64,000 nt of DNA from DATKHF01 sp035510355 (GTDB taxonomy: Bacteria; Patescibacteriota; Saccharimonadia; Saccharimonadales; UBA4665), in contig DATKHF010000001.1 in the NCBI GenBank assembly GCA_035510355.1, positions 3,774 through 67,773 on the forward strand, in the 5' to 3' direction. The notes under the pieces are model-generated. The model ran no database searches. It was given only the letters and a program-made list of their open reading frames with translations, and had not been told where the DNA came from. Positions 49,913 to 59,206 of this stretch are shown here, piece by piece. The position numbers and the translations under genes are program-made. Position 1 is the first letter of the stretch; each line of letters begins with the position of its first letter.

Positions 49913-51949
49913 TTAATTTAAGTTCGTTACAGCCTGCAGTTCACCGACATGCATAGCTAGTGTCTTATATTGCCTGAGATTATCCTTTTTATCAATAAAT
50001 AGCTGAGCGCTACTTCGAGCGGCAGCTATCAGCTTCACATCAGATAATTTAGCAATTCGTAAATCAAGAAGGCCGTGCTGGGCTTGCCCATAAATAGCGC
50101 CTGGGCCACGAAGTTCGAGGTCAAGCTCAGCCAACTTGAAGCCATCATTGGTTTTTTCAAGTGCCCGCAAACGAGGCGTTGGTTTGGAGTTATCACTAAG
50201 CATTAAATAACAATACCCTTGGCTGCTCCCACGGCCAACACGACCTCGTAGTTGGTGCATTTGCGCTAAACCAAAGCGATCAGCAGCCTCGATTAACATC
50301 ACACTGGCACCGGGCACATCGACACCAACTTCAATCACCGTTGTCGCAACTAAAATATCTAATTCATGGCTGACAAACTTTTCCATTATGGCGTTCTTGT
50401 CATCAGCTTTCATCTTGCCGTGGAGCAAGCCAACCCGAAAGTCTTTGAAGTCGCTTTCACTAAACTGTTCATAAATTTTTTCAGCTGAGTTGGCAGTACT
50501 GGTTAGAGAATCTGTAATCAATGGACACACAACAAACATTTGTCGTCCAGCCAAAAGTTCCGGTTTTATCTTTTCATATAGTTGAGGCCGCGAGTTTGGT
50601 GTCTCAATTTGGGTGATGATCGGTTTACGGTCAGCCGGTTTAGTGTCAAGTATAGATATATCAAGCTCGCCATAGAGAGTTAAAGCCAGTGTTCGGGGAA
50701 TCGGTGTAGCGGTTAGACTTAAGACATGTGGCATATGTCCAGCTTTAGCCATAAGTGTCTTGCGCTGTTCGACACCAAAACGGTGCTGTTCATCAATAAT
50801 AATTAGCGCCAGACCATGCATATCAACCTTATCCTGAATAAGCGCATGGGTACCGATAATGAATTTGGTCTTACCCTGTTTGATAGCTTGATGGGCTTTG
50901 GTTTTTTCAGCCGCTTTCATGCTCCCAACTAGTAAACTGACCGTAGCTTGCATGCCAAGCGGCTCAAGTAACTTATAAATGGTTTCGGCATGTTGACGAG
51001 CTAATAATTCAGTGGGGGCCATAAACGCTACTTGATGACCTTGTTCAATTGCCATCAGAGCAGCCATCGTTGCAACTACAGTTTTACCAGAACCGACATC
51101 GCCTTCCACCATTCGGTTCATTGGTTCAGGCTCAGCTAAGTTTTTGTATATCTGCCAGACAACCTTACGTTGAGCGTCCGTTAGTTTAAAAGGCAAGTAT
51201 TTTACGAAAGCTTTAGCTATTTGCTCACTGAATGGGATTCGCGGTGCTACTTCACGCTGGTTCTCTTGTTTATTCAGTAAACTGGCCAGGCTGAGTTCAA
51301 AGACCTCTTCAAAACCAAGACGTCGACGGGCTAGTTCCAAAGCTTCGCTATTTTTTGGGAAGTGAATAGCTTCAACAGCTACAACACGACTCATAAGATG
51401 CTGATCGTCAATGAGCCACGCTGGTAAAGTTTCAGCTAATCCCCGGATCAGCGGCAATAGTTCACGGATGGCCCGTCGAACTTGCTTACTGGTTAGCCCT
51501 TTGGTTTCACGGTAAACTGGTACAATCCGAGCTGTATTTACTGGGAATTCGCTTACCAGCTCAACACTAGGGTTCATAATGCTCAGTCGTTGATGTCGAA
51601 GCTCAAATTGCCCAGAGATATAATACTCAACGCCAAATTTCAGACTCGCCTCACGATATGGCTGATTGAACCAAATGAGTCGTACGCTCCCTGTTTCGTC
51701 TGAGGCAACGGCCTCAGTAATGTGCATCCCCCGACGACCATAGCGACCTTTAGCTTGTTTCATGACAGCCTTGATTGTAACTGGCCCCGGTTTAATGCGA
51801 TTTGTGGGCGTAACTGACGAGTAATCCTCATAACGCCGTGGATAATGTACGATTAGCTCACCGACAGTCTCAATTCCAATAATCTTAAATTTCTTGGCTA
51901 ACTCCTCGCCCACGCCTTTTATTTCAGTCAATGAACCGTTAAGTGTCAT
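49913..51949 (-). CDS. recG: ATP-dependent DNA helicase RecG
   Basis: This 678-aa helicase remodels stalled replication forks and branched DNA. The wedge (OB) domain is at about residues 1-160. Helicase motif I is EGDVGSGKTVVA, motif II is IIIDEQHRFGVEQR, and motif VI is QLRGRVGRGSSQGYCYLM. Length matches the family. TATACT ends 7 nt before the ATG (51949), so the message is predicted to be leaderless; its -35 box is weak. A structured non-coding stretch precedes it. Confidence 0.97.
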   Translation of the reverse strand: MTLNGSLTEIKGVGEELAKKFKIIGIETVGELIVHYPRRYEDYSSVTPTNRIKPGPVTIKAVMKQAKGRYGRRGMHITEAVASDETGSVRLIWFNQPYREASLKFGVEYYISGQFELRHQRLSIMNPSVELVSEFPVNTARIVPVYRETKGLTSKQVRRAIRELLPLIRGLAETLPAWLIDDQHLMSRVVAVEAIHFPKNSEALELARRRLGFEEVFELSLASLLNKQENQREVAPRIPFSEQIAKAFVKYLPFKLTDAQRKVVWQIYKNLAEPEPMNRMVEGDVGSGKTVVATMAALMAIEQGHQVAFMAPTELLARQHAETIYKLLEPLGMQATVSLLVGSMKAAEKTKAHQAIKQGKTKFIIGTHALIQDKVDMHGLALIIIDEQHRFGVEQRKTLMAKAGHMPHVLSLTATPIPRTLALTLYGELDISILDTKPADRKPIITQIETPNSRPQLYEKIKPELLAGRQMFVVCPLITDSLTSTANSAEKIYEQFSESDFKDFRVGLLHGKMKADDKNAIMEKFVSHELDILVATTVIEVGVDVPGASVMLIEAADRFGLAQMHQLRGRVGRGSSQGYCYLMLSDNSKPTPRLRALEKTNDGFKLAELDLELRGPGAIYGQAQHGLLDLRIAKLSDVKLIAAARSSAQLFIDKKDNLRQYKTLAMHVGELQAVTNLN

Positions 51950-51956
51950 GGTAGGT

Positions 51957-51962
51957 AGTATA
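51957..51962 (-). promoter_or_regulatory. -10 box of recG (leaderless)
   Basis: TATACT (51962-51957) is followed by exactly 7 nt and the ATG. The -35 position at 17-bp spacing is poor (TATTAA). Confidence 0.55.
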
Positions 51963-52353
51963 CCTAGCTCTATGTCACATTAATAACGCCACTCAACGCA
52001 GCATTGTTTTATCTTTAAGTTTTGTGATGAAGTTAACCGCTAAATTGTCACATAAAAGCATTCAGCTTGCTAACTTCCGCTACTAGATCCATGTAGCGAA
52101 TGTCACCAAGCTGAATGTTTCGATCTTAATTATCTGCCAACTTGTAGGTAAGCATTTAGGTCATTGTTAGTCTCCTGATAATTAATGAATTTGTACGATC
52201 TAGTGGCAGTTGGGATGAAGCGCTAAATATGCTTTGTTCTTATCCTCGTAGCGTTCGATCGTAGCCATATAATAACCAAAAGATACACATCGTTCTGTAA
52301 AGATCGCCCCATCATCGAAATGATTATAGCCTAGTAATATATGTGGATTGTAT
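51963..52353. other. Non-coding stretch between recG and the Crp-type gene
   Basis: About 390 bp without a full-length gene. On the minus strand, AGGAG (52176-52172) precedes a two-codon frame (ATG ACC TAA, 52164-52156) with an in-frame ATG immediately after and a nine-codon frame. Then comes the strong hairpin at 52059-52117. A 22-codon frame at 52268-52200 has no ribosome-binding site. This looks like a regulated leader or a small RNA rather than coding DNA. Confidence 0.45.
52059..52117 (-). ncRNA. Two-tier hairpin upstream of recG
   Basis: An 11-bp perfect inverted repeat CATTCAGCTTG (52059-52069) / CAAGCTGAATG (52107-52117) encloses a second stem CGCTAC (52078-52083) / GTAGCG (52093-52098). 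On the minus strand it is followed by C and TTTT. It could act as a terminator/attenuator or as the body of a small RNA. Confidence 0.55.
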
Positions 52354-52365
52354 TACAATAAAAGT

Positions 52366-53010
52366 ATGAGAAATCTCACAGTTGAATCAGTTAAAGGACT
52401 CTTTCCACGATCTACCGTTCGCAGATATGATAAAAATCAAATCATTTGTTATCATGGCGATAAACCGCAGCATATCTTCTTTGTGCTCAAAGGCCATGTC
52501 CGGTACTACGATATCGACGAACAAGGGAATGAAAAAATCTTGCACATCAATGGCCCCCAGAACATTTTTCCGATGCTTTATGCCTTTGATGTTACTGATG
52601 AGGTGAATGGCTTTTACTGCAGCATCGACAATGTTGAGGTTCTGTCTATCCCTCTAAAAGATTTTCACGAAGTTATTAAAACTAACATTGAGTTCTCGAA
52701 TAACCTCGTACTCTGGTTTTTGAATGAGATAGAACAACTAGTCTACCGGTTGAATAGTCTCGAGAAAACCGACTCTAGAGTAAAAATTCTATATGCTCTA
52801 AAAAGTCTGGCGCTTAATCACGGACAAGCTACGGACGAGTGGCACAAGATTGGTTTTCCAATAACCCAACAATTTATAGCTGATTTTACGGGTTTGGCAC
52901 GCGAAACGGTAAGCTCAACAATGCATGAACTCGAGAAAGATAAAATTGTTCGTACAGGTAAGTTACGATCCTTAGAGGTTAAGCGTAAAGAGCTCGACAA
53001 GCTCTCGTAA
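52366..53010 (+). CDS. Crp/Fnr-family transcription regulator
   Basis: This 214-aa predicted DNA-binding regulator has a cyclic-nucleotide-type beta-barrel at residues 10-120 (YDKNQIICYHGDKPQHIFFV, then LKGHVRYYDIDEQG). A dimerisation helix near 130-150 leads to a C-terminal winged helix-turn-helix (TQQFIADFTGLARETVSSTM). There is no cysteine set for an Fe-S cluster, so it is not an Fnr-type oxygen sensor. The effector is unknown. ATG 52366 is preferred because TACAAT (52354-52359) ends 6 nt before it. It converges with the prephenate dehydratase-like gene, 6 bp apart. Confidence 0.87.
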   Translation: MRNLTVESVKGLFPRSTVRRYDKNQIICYHGDKPQHIFFVLKGHVRYYDIDEQGNEKILHINGPQNIFPMLYAFDVTDEVNGFYCSIDNVEVLSIPLKDFHEVIKTNIEFSNNLVLWFLNEIEQLVYRLNSLEKTDSRVKILYALKSLALNHGQATDEWHKIGFPITQQFIADFTGLARETVSSTMHELEKDKIVRTGKLRSLEVKRKELDKLS

Positions 53011-53015
53011 TCTCT

Positions 53016-54017
53016 CTATTCCTTATATAAGCTACCAGTGGCGTACACGCCAAGGAGTCGGAAAGCCATAAAGCTCTTATAGCTAGAATCATTATTGAAG
53101 ACATCAAATAATATGCGCGGCGGTCCTGTAAATTCAACAAGGTAATCACCGTCTCCTCCAACCTGCTCTCTTTGACTATTTCTTCGGCCCATTTGGACTG
53201 AATGGACTTTCATGTCACGCATGTGTTCCATGGCTTTCTGATAGCCATCGTCCATAGCAGGCTTTTTAGGCGATACAATACCAGCGACTTTCGCTAGCTC
53301 GTCGTCACCGAGTTGACCACCTCTTGGCAAAAGATCACCATCAGGCCTGTGACGACCCTCTCGTGACTGAACAATTAAAAAACGAGTTTGATTATGAGGG
53401 TCGTCATGGACATTTTCCGCAAGAACGGTAAGACCATAATGCTTTGCTGCATGTCGGCTACATAGTGCCGCCGCCGTTGCACCCATAGACGACACTAGCT
53501 GAGCGGCTCGTGACGTACTATCAACTTCTTCTTGTCTAAATCGATGGTCCGTCAAAAATCTACGGGCTTGCCCGAAAGGCTTAGATTGGGAATAAACTGT
53601 TTTTACCTCATCAATTGTCTTGCCATTACCAGCTAATTGAATTTCAACCAGCAGACTGCCTTCGCCCAAGATATAATAATCTCCAGTGAGCAAAGCATCC
53701 GTTACTGTCTGTATGGTGCTTGTCTGACTATTCTCGACAGGCAAAATACCAACCGTCAAACTATTTCCCTGATCATGGTAGACAGCTTCGGTGACTTGTG
53801 AAAAATTTTCGTGAGGAATGTAATGAGGAGCCCTCCAGCCACCACGGCGTTGCGGCACTTCAAAATCCGTTCCGAGCATGACTGTAGCCATAATCTCTGA
53901 GTAGGAGTCTTGAGGGCCGAGATACCTAACAACACTAGGCTCAATTCTAGATATGAAATCATCTTGGATGCCCGACGTTAACGGATCATCACTCAGGGAT
54001 ACTTCTTGGGACGCCAT
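53016..54017 (-). CDS. Prephenate dehydratase-like protein
   Basis: This 333-aa protein resembles prephenate dehydratase, which makes phenylpyruvate. Family pieces are YLGPQDSYSEIMAT, GILPVENSQTSTIQTVTDAL, STSRAAQLV and the catalytic-type NQTRFLIVQ. A C-terminal region containing DYLVEFTGPP may be a degenerate ACT regulatory domain. No other shikimate-pathway gene is in the window, so its role is uncertain; it may act on a different substrate. ATG 54017 is used; GTG 54032 is an alternative. The strong promoter at 54058-54086 gives a short leader. Confidence 0.72.
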   Translation of the reverse strand: MASQEVSLSDDPLTSGIQDDFISRIEPSVVRYLGPQDSYSEIMATVMLGTDFEVPQRRGGWRAPHYIPHENFSQVTEAVYHDQGNSLTVGILPVENSQTSTIQTVTDALLTGDYYILGEGSLLVEIQLAGNGKTIDEVKTVYSQSKPFGQARRFLTDHRFRQEEVDSTSRAAQLVSSMGATAAALCSRHAAKHYGLTVLAENVHDDPHNQTRFLIVQSREGRHRPDGDLLPRGGQLGDDELAKVAGIVSPKKPAMDDGYQKAMEHMRDMKVHSVQMGRRNSQREQVGGDGDYLVEFTGPPRILFDVFNNDSSYKSFMAFRLLGVYATGSLYKE

Positions 54018-54057
54018 AAATTGTAAAATCACTCACACATTGTTAATATATCGCTTT

Positions 54058-54086
54058 ATAATAATACAGATTTTGCCCGTTGTCAA
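54058..54086 (-). promoter_or_regulatory. Promoter of the prephenate dehydratase-like gene
   Basis: TTGACA (54086-54081), 17-bp spacer, TATTAT (54063-54058). Confidence 0.78.
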
Positions 54087-54111
54087 ACTGTTGGTAACGC
54101 TATGTAAGATG

Positions 54112-54885
54112 TTATTTGGCTTTTTTGGCAAAAAAGAAGACGCTCGGTCCGAAGAACGTCTTGGCTAGTATTGGCTGTAAAAAGTCTTCAATGGAAAGCA
54201 TTACCCTCTTAGGCATAACTTTCTTGATGCTCTGACTACGAAGGTTAGACACTGACAACATGCGTTCAATGGACAGACCGGCGTCAGCCAATTGTTTGAT
54301 AACCGTGTGTGGATTGTGATTAACGAAGGCGATTTCGTCTTTGCCACGATGTTCAGGAGAACGAATATCAACCGGCTCCGTTGGCATCTTTTTACCTTTT
54401 AGCAGGTGCTTGAGCCGATTCTCGGCATGAGCATAGTTGGCAACTTCAATAATGGCATAGCCATCTGGTGAGAGTACACGGCTAATTTCAGCAAATTCGG
54501 CGCTTGGGTCAGGTAAGTGGTGCAAGACACGTATCATCGCCAATAGATTCACTTCGCCATCTTTGAACTGAAGGTTGTCGGCCTGCATAAGCCTACGCTT
54601 AATGCTAGGAGAGTCTTTCAGGAAATCTTTAGCGATATCGAGTTGCTGCTGACTTGGTTCCGCTAATGTAACTTCATCGGAGAATTCTGCAAGAAGCGGA
54701 TCAAGACGACCATAACCGCCGCCTACATCTACAGTAACTTTGAAATGCCTACCTTTTAATAACCGCTTGATCGCCAGGACTTCGGCGTCGTTCTCATAAT
54801 CACGCCCGTTCCAGTACTTTAAATAGTTATGACTTGGGTCGTTATATTGATCAGCTTTTTTGGCGGATTGAGAAGCAGTGGACAT
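54112..54885 (-). CDS. Class I SAM-dependent methyltransferase
   Basis: This 257-aa protein has a Rossmann methyltransferase domain. Motif I is VDVGGGYGRLDPLL, the acidic motif II is VTLAEPSQQQ, and motif IV-VI is IRVLHHLPDPSAEFAEISRV. This fits small-molecule or lipid methyltransferases of the UbiE/BioC type. The substrate is unknown. It follows tyrS after 18 bp on the same strand, so they are likely co-transcribed. Confidence 0.82.
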   Translation of the reverse strand: MSTASQSAKKADQYNDPSHNYLKYWNGRDYENDAEVLAIKRLLKGRHFKVTVDVGGGYGRLDPLLAEFSDEVTLAEPSQQQLDIAKDFLKDSPSIKRRLMQADNLQFKDGEVNLLAMIRVLHHLPDPSAEFAEISRVLSPDGYAIIEVANYAHAENRLKHLLKGKKMPTEPVDIRSPEHRGKDEIAFVNHNPHTVIKQLADAGLSIERMLSVSNLRSQSIKKVMPKRVMLSIEDFLQPILAKTFFGPSVFFFAKKAK

Positions 54886-54903
54886 ATTGCGGTTTAGTAT
54901 AAC

Positions 54904-56142
54904 TTACTTTGATTTTTCAACCACAGCAAAATTATTTTTGCCACGTTTTAGTAAATTATCTCCGTCTTGAAATGAAGCTCCAGAATCGGGTTCTGCCTTT
55001 TGGCCGTTTATATAGATTGCCCCAGAAACAATAAAGCCCGTAGCTTCGGTGTTTGAACTAGCCAAACCGGCTCTGACGATTGTGTGGCTCAGAAGATCAT
55101 CAGATGTTGCGGTGATTACCGGCAATTCCGTTTTCAGCACAGCGACATCGTCAGAACCGAGATCCGCAAAATTTCGCTCACCAAACAGGACTTCACTAGC
55201 CTGTCTAGCTGAATTGGCAGCTTTTTCAGTATGGACTAGCTTGGTTACGGTGAACGCTAATGTTTTCTGGGCCAAGCGACTTTCCCTTTTATCAGTAAAC
55301 TTCTGCATAGTCTCGTCGATCGTTGACTTATCAAGTTCCGTAAATATTTTCAAATAACTCTCAACACTATCGTCATCAACGTTTAACCAAAACTGATAGA
55401 ATTTGAATGGACTAGTCTTTTTAGGGTCAAGCCAAATTGTATCGTCTTCAGTTTTCCCATATTTTTTGCCTGTCGTTTTATTAGTAATAAGTGGTACTGA
55501 ATAGACATTTGCCTCACCTCCGGCGATCCGGCGAACAAGCTCAACGCCTGCAATACTGTTTCCCCACTGGTCAGAGCCACATACCTGCAGCGTAACATTA
55601 TGATTCTTATATAGATGCAGGAAATCATAGGCCTGAATAAGTACGTAGCTAAACTCGGCGTAGCTAATACCACTGCCGTCATCACCGAGACGCGTCTGGA
55701 TAAAGTCTCGAGCCAACATTTGGCGAATTGGTACATGTTTACCGATGTCGCGTAAAAAATCCAAATATTTTATATCTTTGAACCACTCGTAATTATCTAC
55801 CAGCTTAAATTTGTCGCCACCAAATATTTGACGATACTGAGTAGCTATTGCTTCCTTATTGTGAGTAATTTCATCTATTGACTTTAGTATGCGTTCATCA
55901 CTTTTACCATCAGGATCACCAATCATACCAGTCGCGCCGCCGATAAGTAGAATAGGCCTGTGGTCATATTTCATAAAGCACTTAACCATCATAGCTGCAG
56001 CTAAGTTACCGATCGTCATTGAGTCAGCGCTAGGATCAACACCCCAATAGAATGTAATCGGTTCATCATCAAGAACGGTCAAATCTTTATACGTCGTTTG
56101 GTTAATAAGACCACGCCAACGGAGTTCTTCGCTTAAAGTCAT
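54904..56142 (-). CDS. tyrS: Tyrosyl-tRNA synthetase
   Basis: This 412-aa class I aminoacyl-tRNA synthetase has the HIGH-type segment SADSMTIGNLAAAMM, tyrosine-pocket residues in FSYVLIQAYDFLHLYKN and the KMSKS-type loop KKYGKTEDD (KFGKT class). A C-terminal S4-type RNA-binding domain follows (GLASSNTEATGFIVSGAIYI). ATG 56142 is supported by TATACT ending 6 nt before it. A longer frame from 56160 would overlap the promoter. No T-box or leader is present, in contrast to trpS. Confidence 0.96.
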   Translation of the reverse strand: MTLSEELRWRGLINQTTYKDLTVLDDEPITFYWGVDPSADSMTIGNLAAAMMVKCFMKYDHRPILLIGGATGMIGDPDGKSDERILKSIDEITHNKEAIATQYRQIFGGDKFKLVDNYEWFKDIKYLDFLRDIGKHVPIRQMLARDFIQTRLGDDGSGISYAEFSYVLIQAYDFLHLYKNHNVTLQVCGSDQWGNSIAGVELVRRIAGGEANVYSVPLITNKTTGKKYGKTEDDTIWLDPKKTSPFKFYQFWLNVDDDSVESYLKIFTELDKSTIDETMQKFTDKRESRLAQKTLAFTVTKLVHTEKAANSARQASEVLFGERNFADLGSDDVAVLKTELPVITATSDDLLSHTIVRAGLASSNTEATGFIVSGAIYINGQKAEPDSGASFQDGDNLLKRGKNNFAVVEKSK

Positions 56143-56148
56143 GTCCAA

Positions 56149-56154
56149 AGTATA
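56149..56154 (-). promoter_or_regulatory. -10 box of tyrS (leaderless)
   Basis: TATACT (56154-56149), 6 nt before the ATG. A weak -35 TTCAGC lies 17 bp upstream. Confidence 0.6.
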
Positions 56155-56208
56155 ACGCACTCTGGAGATCTGCTGAAGCGGAACTGCAAAAAATTACATA
56201 AAGACATG

Positions 56209-56236
56209 TTGGTTGTGGCTAAAACTTTGCTATAAT
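56209..56236 (+). promoter_or_regulatory. Promoter of the penicillin-binding protein gene
   Basis: TTGGTT (56209-56214), 16-bp spacer, TATAAT (56231-56236). ACGGAG before the ATG suggests ordinary translation. Confidence 0.65.
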
Positions 56237-56271
56237 GTGCCTAAACAGCGAAACGGAGAAAACGATATAAC

Positions 56272-59193
56272 ATGAGCAAGACTGGAAGAAGAGGTGGGCG
56301 TCGTAGCCGAGCCAGCCGAAATTCTTTTGTGACCCGTAGCGGTAATACTATTAAGATTAACCGCTCACTCAGCGACAGACTAAAGGCTCGCAAGGACATG
56401 TTTGCACGCTCGCGGGCAGCCCGTTTGGCCACGTTGCCTAAGTCGCGAGTTAAGCGTTTCTTTTATCGTTTCCGGCCAAAGCATCTTATGGCGTATTGGT
56501 TTAGCCGAGAAGGCGCTATCATGGCGCTTAAAGTCGTTGGTATTGGTATTGTCGTTATGTTTATTGTATTGGTTGGGCTATTTGCCTACTTTCGCAAAGA
56601 CTTACCGAAACTTAATGATATCTCCGGCGGCAACCTTGGTGGCAGTATTACCTATTACGACCGAACCGGTACAGTAGTACTGTGGCAAGATTATGACGCC
56701 GTTAAGCGAATACCAGTGCCCGGCAATCAAATTTCAAATTATGTTAAAGAAGCGACGGTTGCTATCGAAGATAAGAATTTTTATCACGAGGGCGCGTTTA
56801 GCGTAACTGGTATTATCAGGGCCAGCTTGCACGATGCCATTAGTAGTGGGAGTGTTCAGGGTGGTTCGACCATTACGCAGCAGGTTGTGAAGCTTAATGA
56901 GGACTGGACTGATAATCGTACGATTGCCCGCAAGGTTAAAGAACTCATCCTGGCGGTTGACCTCGAACGAGAATATTCCAAAAATGACATTCTAACAGGG
57001 TATCTTAACGTCGCTCCTTATGGCGGTGTTGATTATGGCGTTCAGGCTGCTTCCGAAGATTATTTTAACGAAGACGCAAGCCAGCTGACGTTAGCCCAGT
57101 CCGCCATGCTAGCTGCCATACCACAGTCGCCAAGTTATTATTCCCCCTACAGTAGCCCACAGTACAACCCCTCGGTAAGTGAGAACGAGTTTGGCAGGCA
57201 AGCTCTGATAGACCGAAAAGACTACATCTTGGCGCAGATGGTTAAACAGCATTACATCACCCAGACTCAGGCGACTGCCGCTCAACAGGTTCATGTGCTA
57301 GCCGAAGTCCATACCCAACAGACTAAATATGCCGGCATTAAGGCTCCTTACTTTGTACTTGCGGCTAAGCAGGAACTCGAAAACAAGTATGGAGCAGCAA
57401 CAGTAAATCGAGGTGGCTGGAAAGTTACTACAACCCTTAATATGACTTTACAGGGTGATGCTGAGCAAGCAATAGCTAACAATGCCGAGAACGCTGATGT
57501 TCATGGTGCAGATGAAGAAGCCACGGTCGAAGAAGACGTACAAACTGGTCAAATTATGGCGCTCGTTGGAGGCGTTAATTTCAACAACCCGGATTATGGC
57601 CAGAATAATTACGCGGCTGGCGTTCTCATACCACCGGGTTCGAGTTTCAAACCGTATGATTACTCGACGTTAATTAACAACAATAATAACGTTGGAGCAG
57701 GCTCAGTACTGTACGATTCTCAAGGACCATTGCCAGGTTATCCGTGCACCAACACAGGTCTACCACCTCCTACCGGAGACGGCAACTGCCTAGAAGACTA
57801 TGACTTTATTTATCCCGGGCCGGAGCCAATCCGTTATGCCCTTGGTGGCTCGCGAAACGTACCAGCCGTTAAAGCCATGCTTGAGGCCGTACCGAACGAT
57901 ACGAGTCCTGACCACGTCGACTCCATTAATAAAGTCATAAGCACCGCTGACGCGATGATTGATAACCCTTACCAACACAATGCTTATAACTGCTACTCGA
58001 ATGTTGAACTGACCCAAACCACCCAGTGTTATAGTTCGTCTGCCATTGGTGATGGCGCTTATCTGACATTAGATGATCATGTCAACGGTCTGTCCACCAT
58101 AGCTCGTGGCGGTGTCGCTATACCACGCACCTTTATACTGAGTATTACTGACTCCAGCGGCAAAACCATCAGTAAATTTACCCAGCCCAAGGGCACTCAA
58201 GTACTTAAGCCGGATACCGCCTACATCATGAACAATATGTTGAGTGATCCTAACGCCAGTTATCTGCCGGGCAGCTGTTCAGCTATTACCTGTAGTCAAC
58301 TGAGTGACGGAGGCTTTAAGTTCCAACGTTACAATGGTTGGGATATTGCTATTAAAACAGGAACCACAAACTACGGGTATGATGGACTTATGACCGCCTG
58401 GACCACCAAATACGCAGTGGTCTCGTGGATCGGCAATCATACCCGTAACGTACCGATATCGGAGTCAGCAGAATACGTCACTGAACCCGTGACTCGCGAC
58501 CTAATCCAAGCATCACTAAACGGCCTAAAGCCTGTCAACTGGGTACAACCATCAGACATTAAAGTCTTGCCGGCCTATGTGCTACGGAAACACATTCACT
58601 ATGGTGACATTGAGCCCAGCCCGAGCACTGATTTGTACCCATCGTGGTATATCCAAAAAGCGGTTAGTAGCGCATCAGAGACGGTTGATAAAGTCTCTGG
58701 CTTGTTAGCCAATAGTTGTACGCCACCGCTCGCTAAAGAAACTGAAGGCGGTGCGGATGTGAATGACTTTTCGATTGATATTTTCTACCCGCCAGGTGGT
58801 ACTGGTTCAACAACGGTGCCCAACGCTACGACCAGCGATAACGTTCATAGCTGTAGTGACACAATGCCTTCAGTAACGTTAACTGCAAATGAATGTGCCG
58901 ATCTCACTCAGTGTCAGTTTACAGTTACGGCAACCCAGGGAACGCACCCATTAGCTGGTGGTGCCTACACCACAGCTCCAGCAGGTACTATCTCGATTCT
59001 CGTAGATGGCAAGACAGTTCAAACGATTCAAATCCCCAGTGGCGTTAGCCCGTATAGTCCGACGGTGACCCTGCCGGTTAATGCCGGCGATACCGTTACT
59101 GCTCAGGTAATCGATAGCGTACTCTACAGTGCCAACGGTAATACTTTGACCGTTCAAGCGGCGCCAACGCCACCGACGACGCCAAGTCCATAA
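56272..59193 (+). CDS. Class A penicillin-binding protein (transglycosylase/transpeptidase)
   Basis: This 973-aa bifunctional peptidoglycan synthase has a highly basic cytoplasmic N-terminus (residues 1-80) and one membrane helix at about 86-107. The GT51 glycosyltransferase domain has ATVAIEDKNFYHEGAFSVTG with catalytic Glu166. The transpeptidase domain has the nucleophile motif SSFK (GSSFKPYDY), SRN (GGSRNVPAVKA) and KTG (AIKTGTTNYGYD). A C-terminal region of about 150 residues is Thr- and Ser-rich and looks like an Ig-like beta domain with a Pro-rich tail. It is the only peptidoglycan enzyme in the window. It is convergent with radA. Confidence 0.95.
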   Translation: MSKTGRRGGRRSRASRNSFVTRSGNTIKINRSLSDRLKARKDMFARSRAARLATLPKSRVKRFFYRFRPKHLMAYWFSREGAIMALKVVGIGIVVMFIVLVGLFAYFRKDLPKLNDISGGNLGGSITYYDRTGTVVLWQDYDAVKRIPVPGNQISNYVKEATVAIEDKNFYHEGAFSVTGIIRASLHDAISSGSVQGGSTITQQVVKLNEDWTDNRTIARKVKELILAVDLEREYSKNDILTGYLNVAPYGGVDYGVQAASEDYFNEDASQLTLAQSAMLAAIPQSPSYYSPYSSPQYNPSVSENEFGRQALIDRKDYILAQMVKQHYITQTQATAAQQVHVLAEVHTQQTKYAGIKAPYFVLAAKQELENKYGAATVNRGGWKVTTTLNMTLQGDAEQAIANNAENADVHGADEEATVEEDVQTGQIMALVGGVNFNNPDYGQNNYAAGVLIPPGSSFKPYDYSTLINNNNNVGAGSVLYDSQGPLPGYPCTNTGLPPPTGDGNCLEDYDFIYPGPEPIRYALGGSRNVPAVKAMLEAVPNDTSPDHVDSINKVISTADAMIDNPYQHNAYNCYSNVELTQTTQCYSSSAIGDGAYLTLDDHVNGLSTIARGGVAIPRTFILSITDSSGKTISKFTQPKGTQVLKPDTAYIMNNMLSDPNASYLPGSCSAITCSQLSDGGFKFQRYNGWDIAIKTGTTNYGYDGLMTAWTTKYAVVSWIGNHTRNVPISESAEYVTEPVTRDLIQASLNGLKPVNWVQPSDIKVLPAYVLRKHIHYGDIEPSPSTDLYPSWYIQKAVSSASETVDKVSGLLANSCTPPLAKETEGGADVNDFSIDIFYPPGGTGSTTVPNATTSDNVHSCSDTMPSVTLTANECADLTQCQFTVTATQGTHPLAGGAYTTAPAGTISILVDGKTVQTIQIPSGVSPYSPTVTLPVNAGDTVTAQVIDSVLYSANGNTLTVQAAPTPPTTPSP

Positions 59194-59206
59194 GAGCTAT
59201 TTACTA

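Noticed and set aside
52200..52268. 22-aa frame (MATIERYEDKNK...) upstream of recG
   Set aside because: No ribosome-binding site and no clear promoter. It lies in the region ahead of the Crp-type gene.
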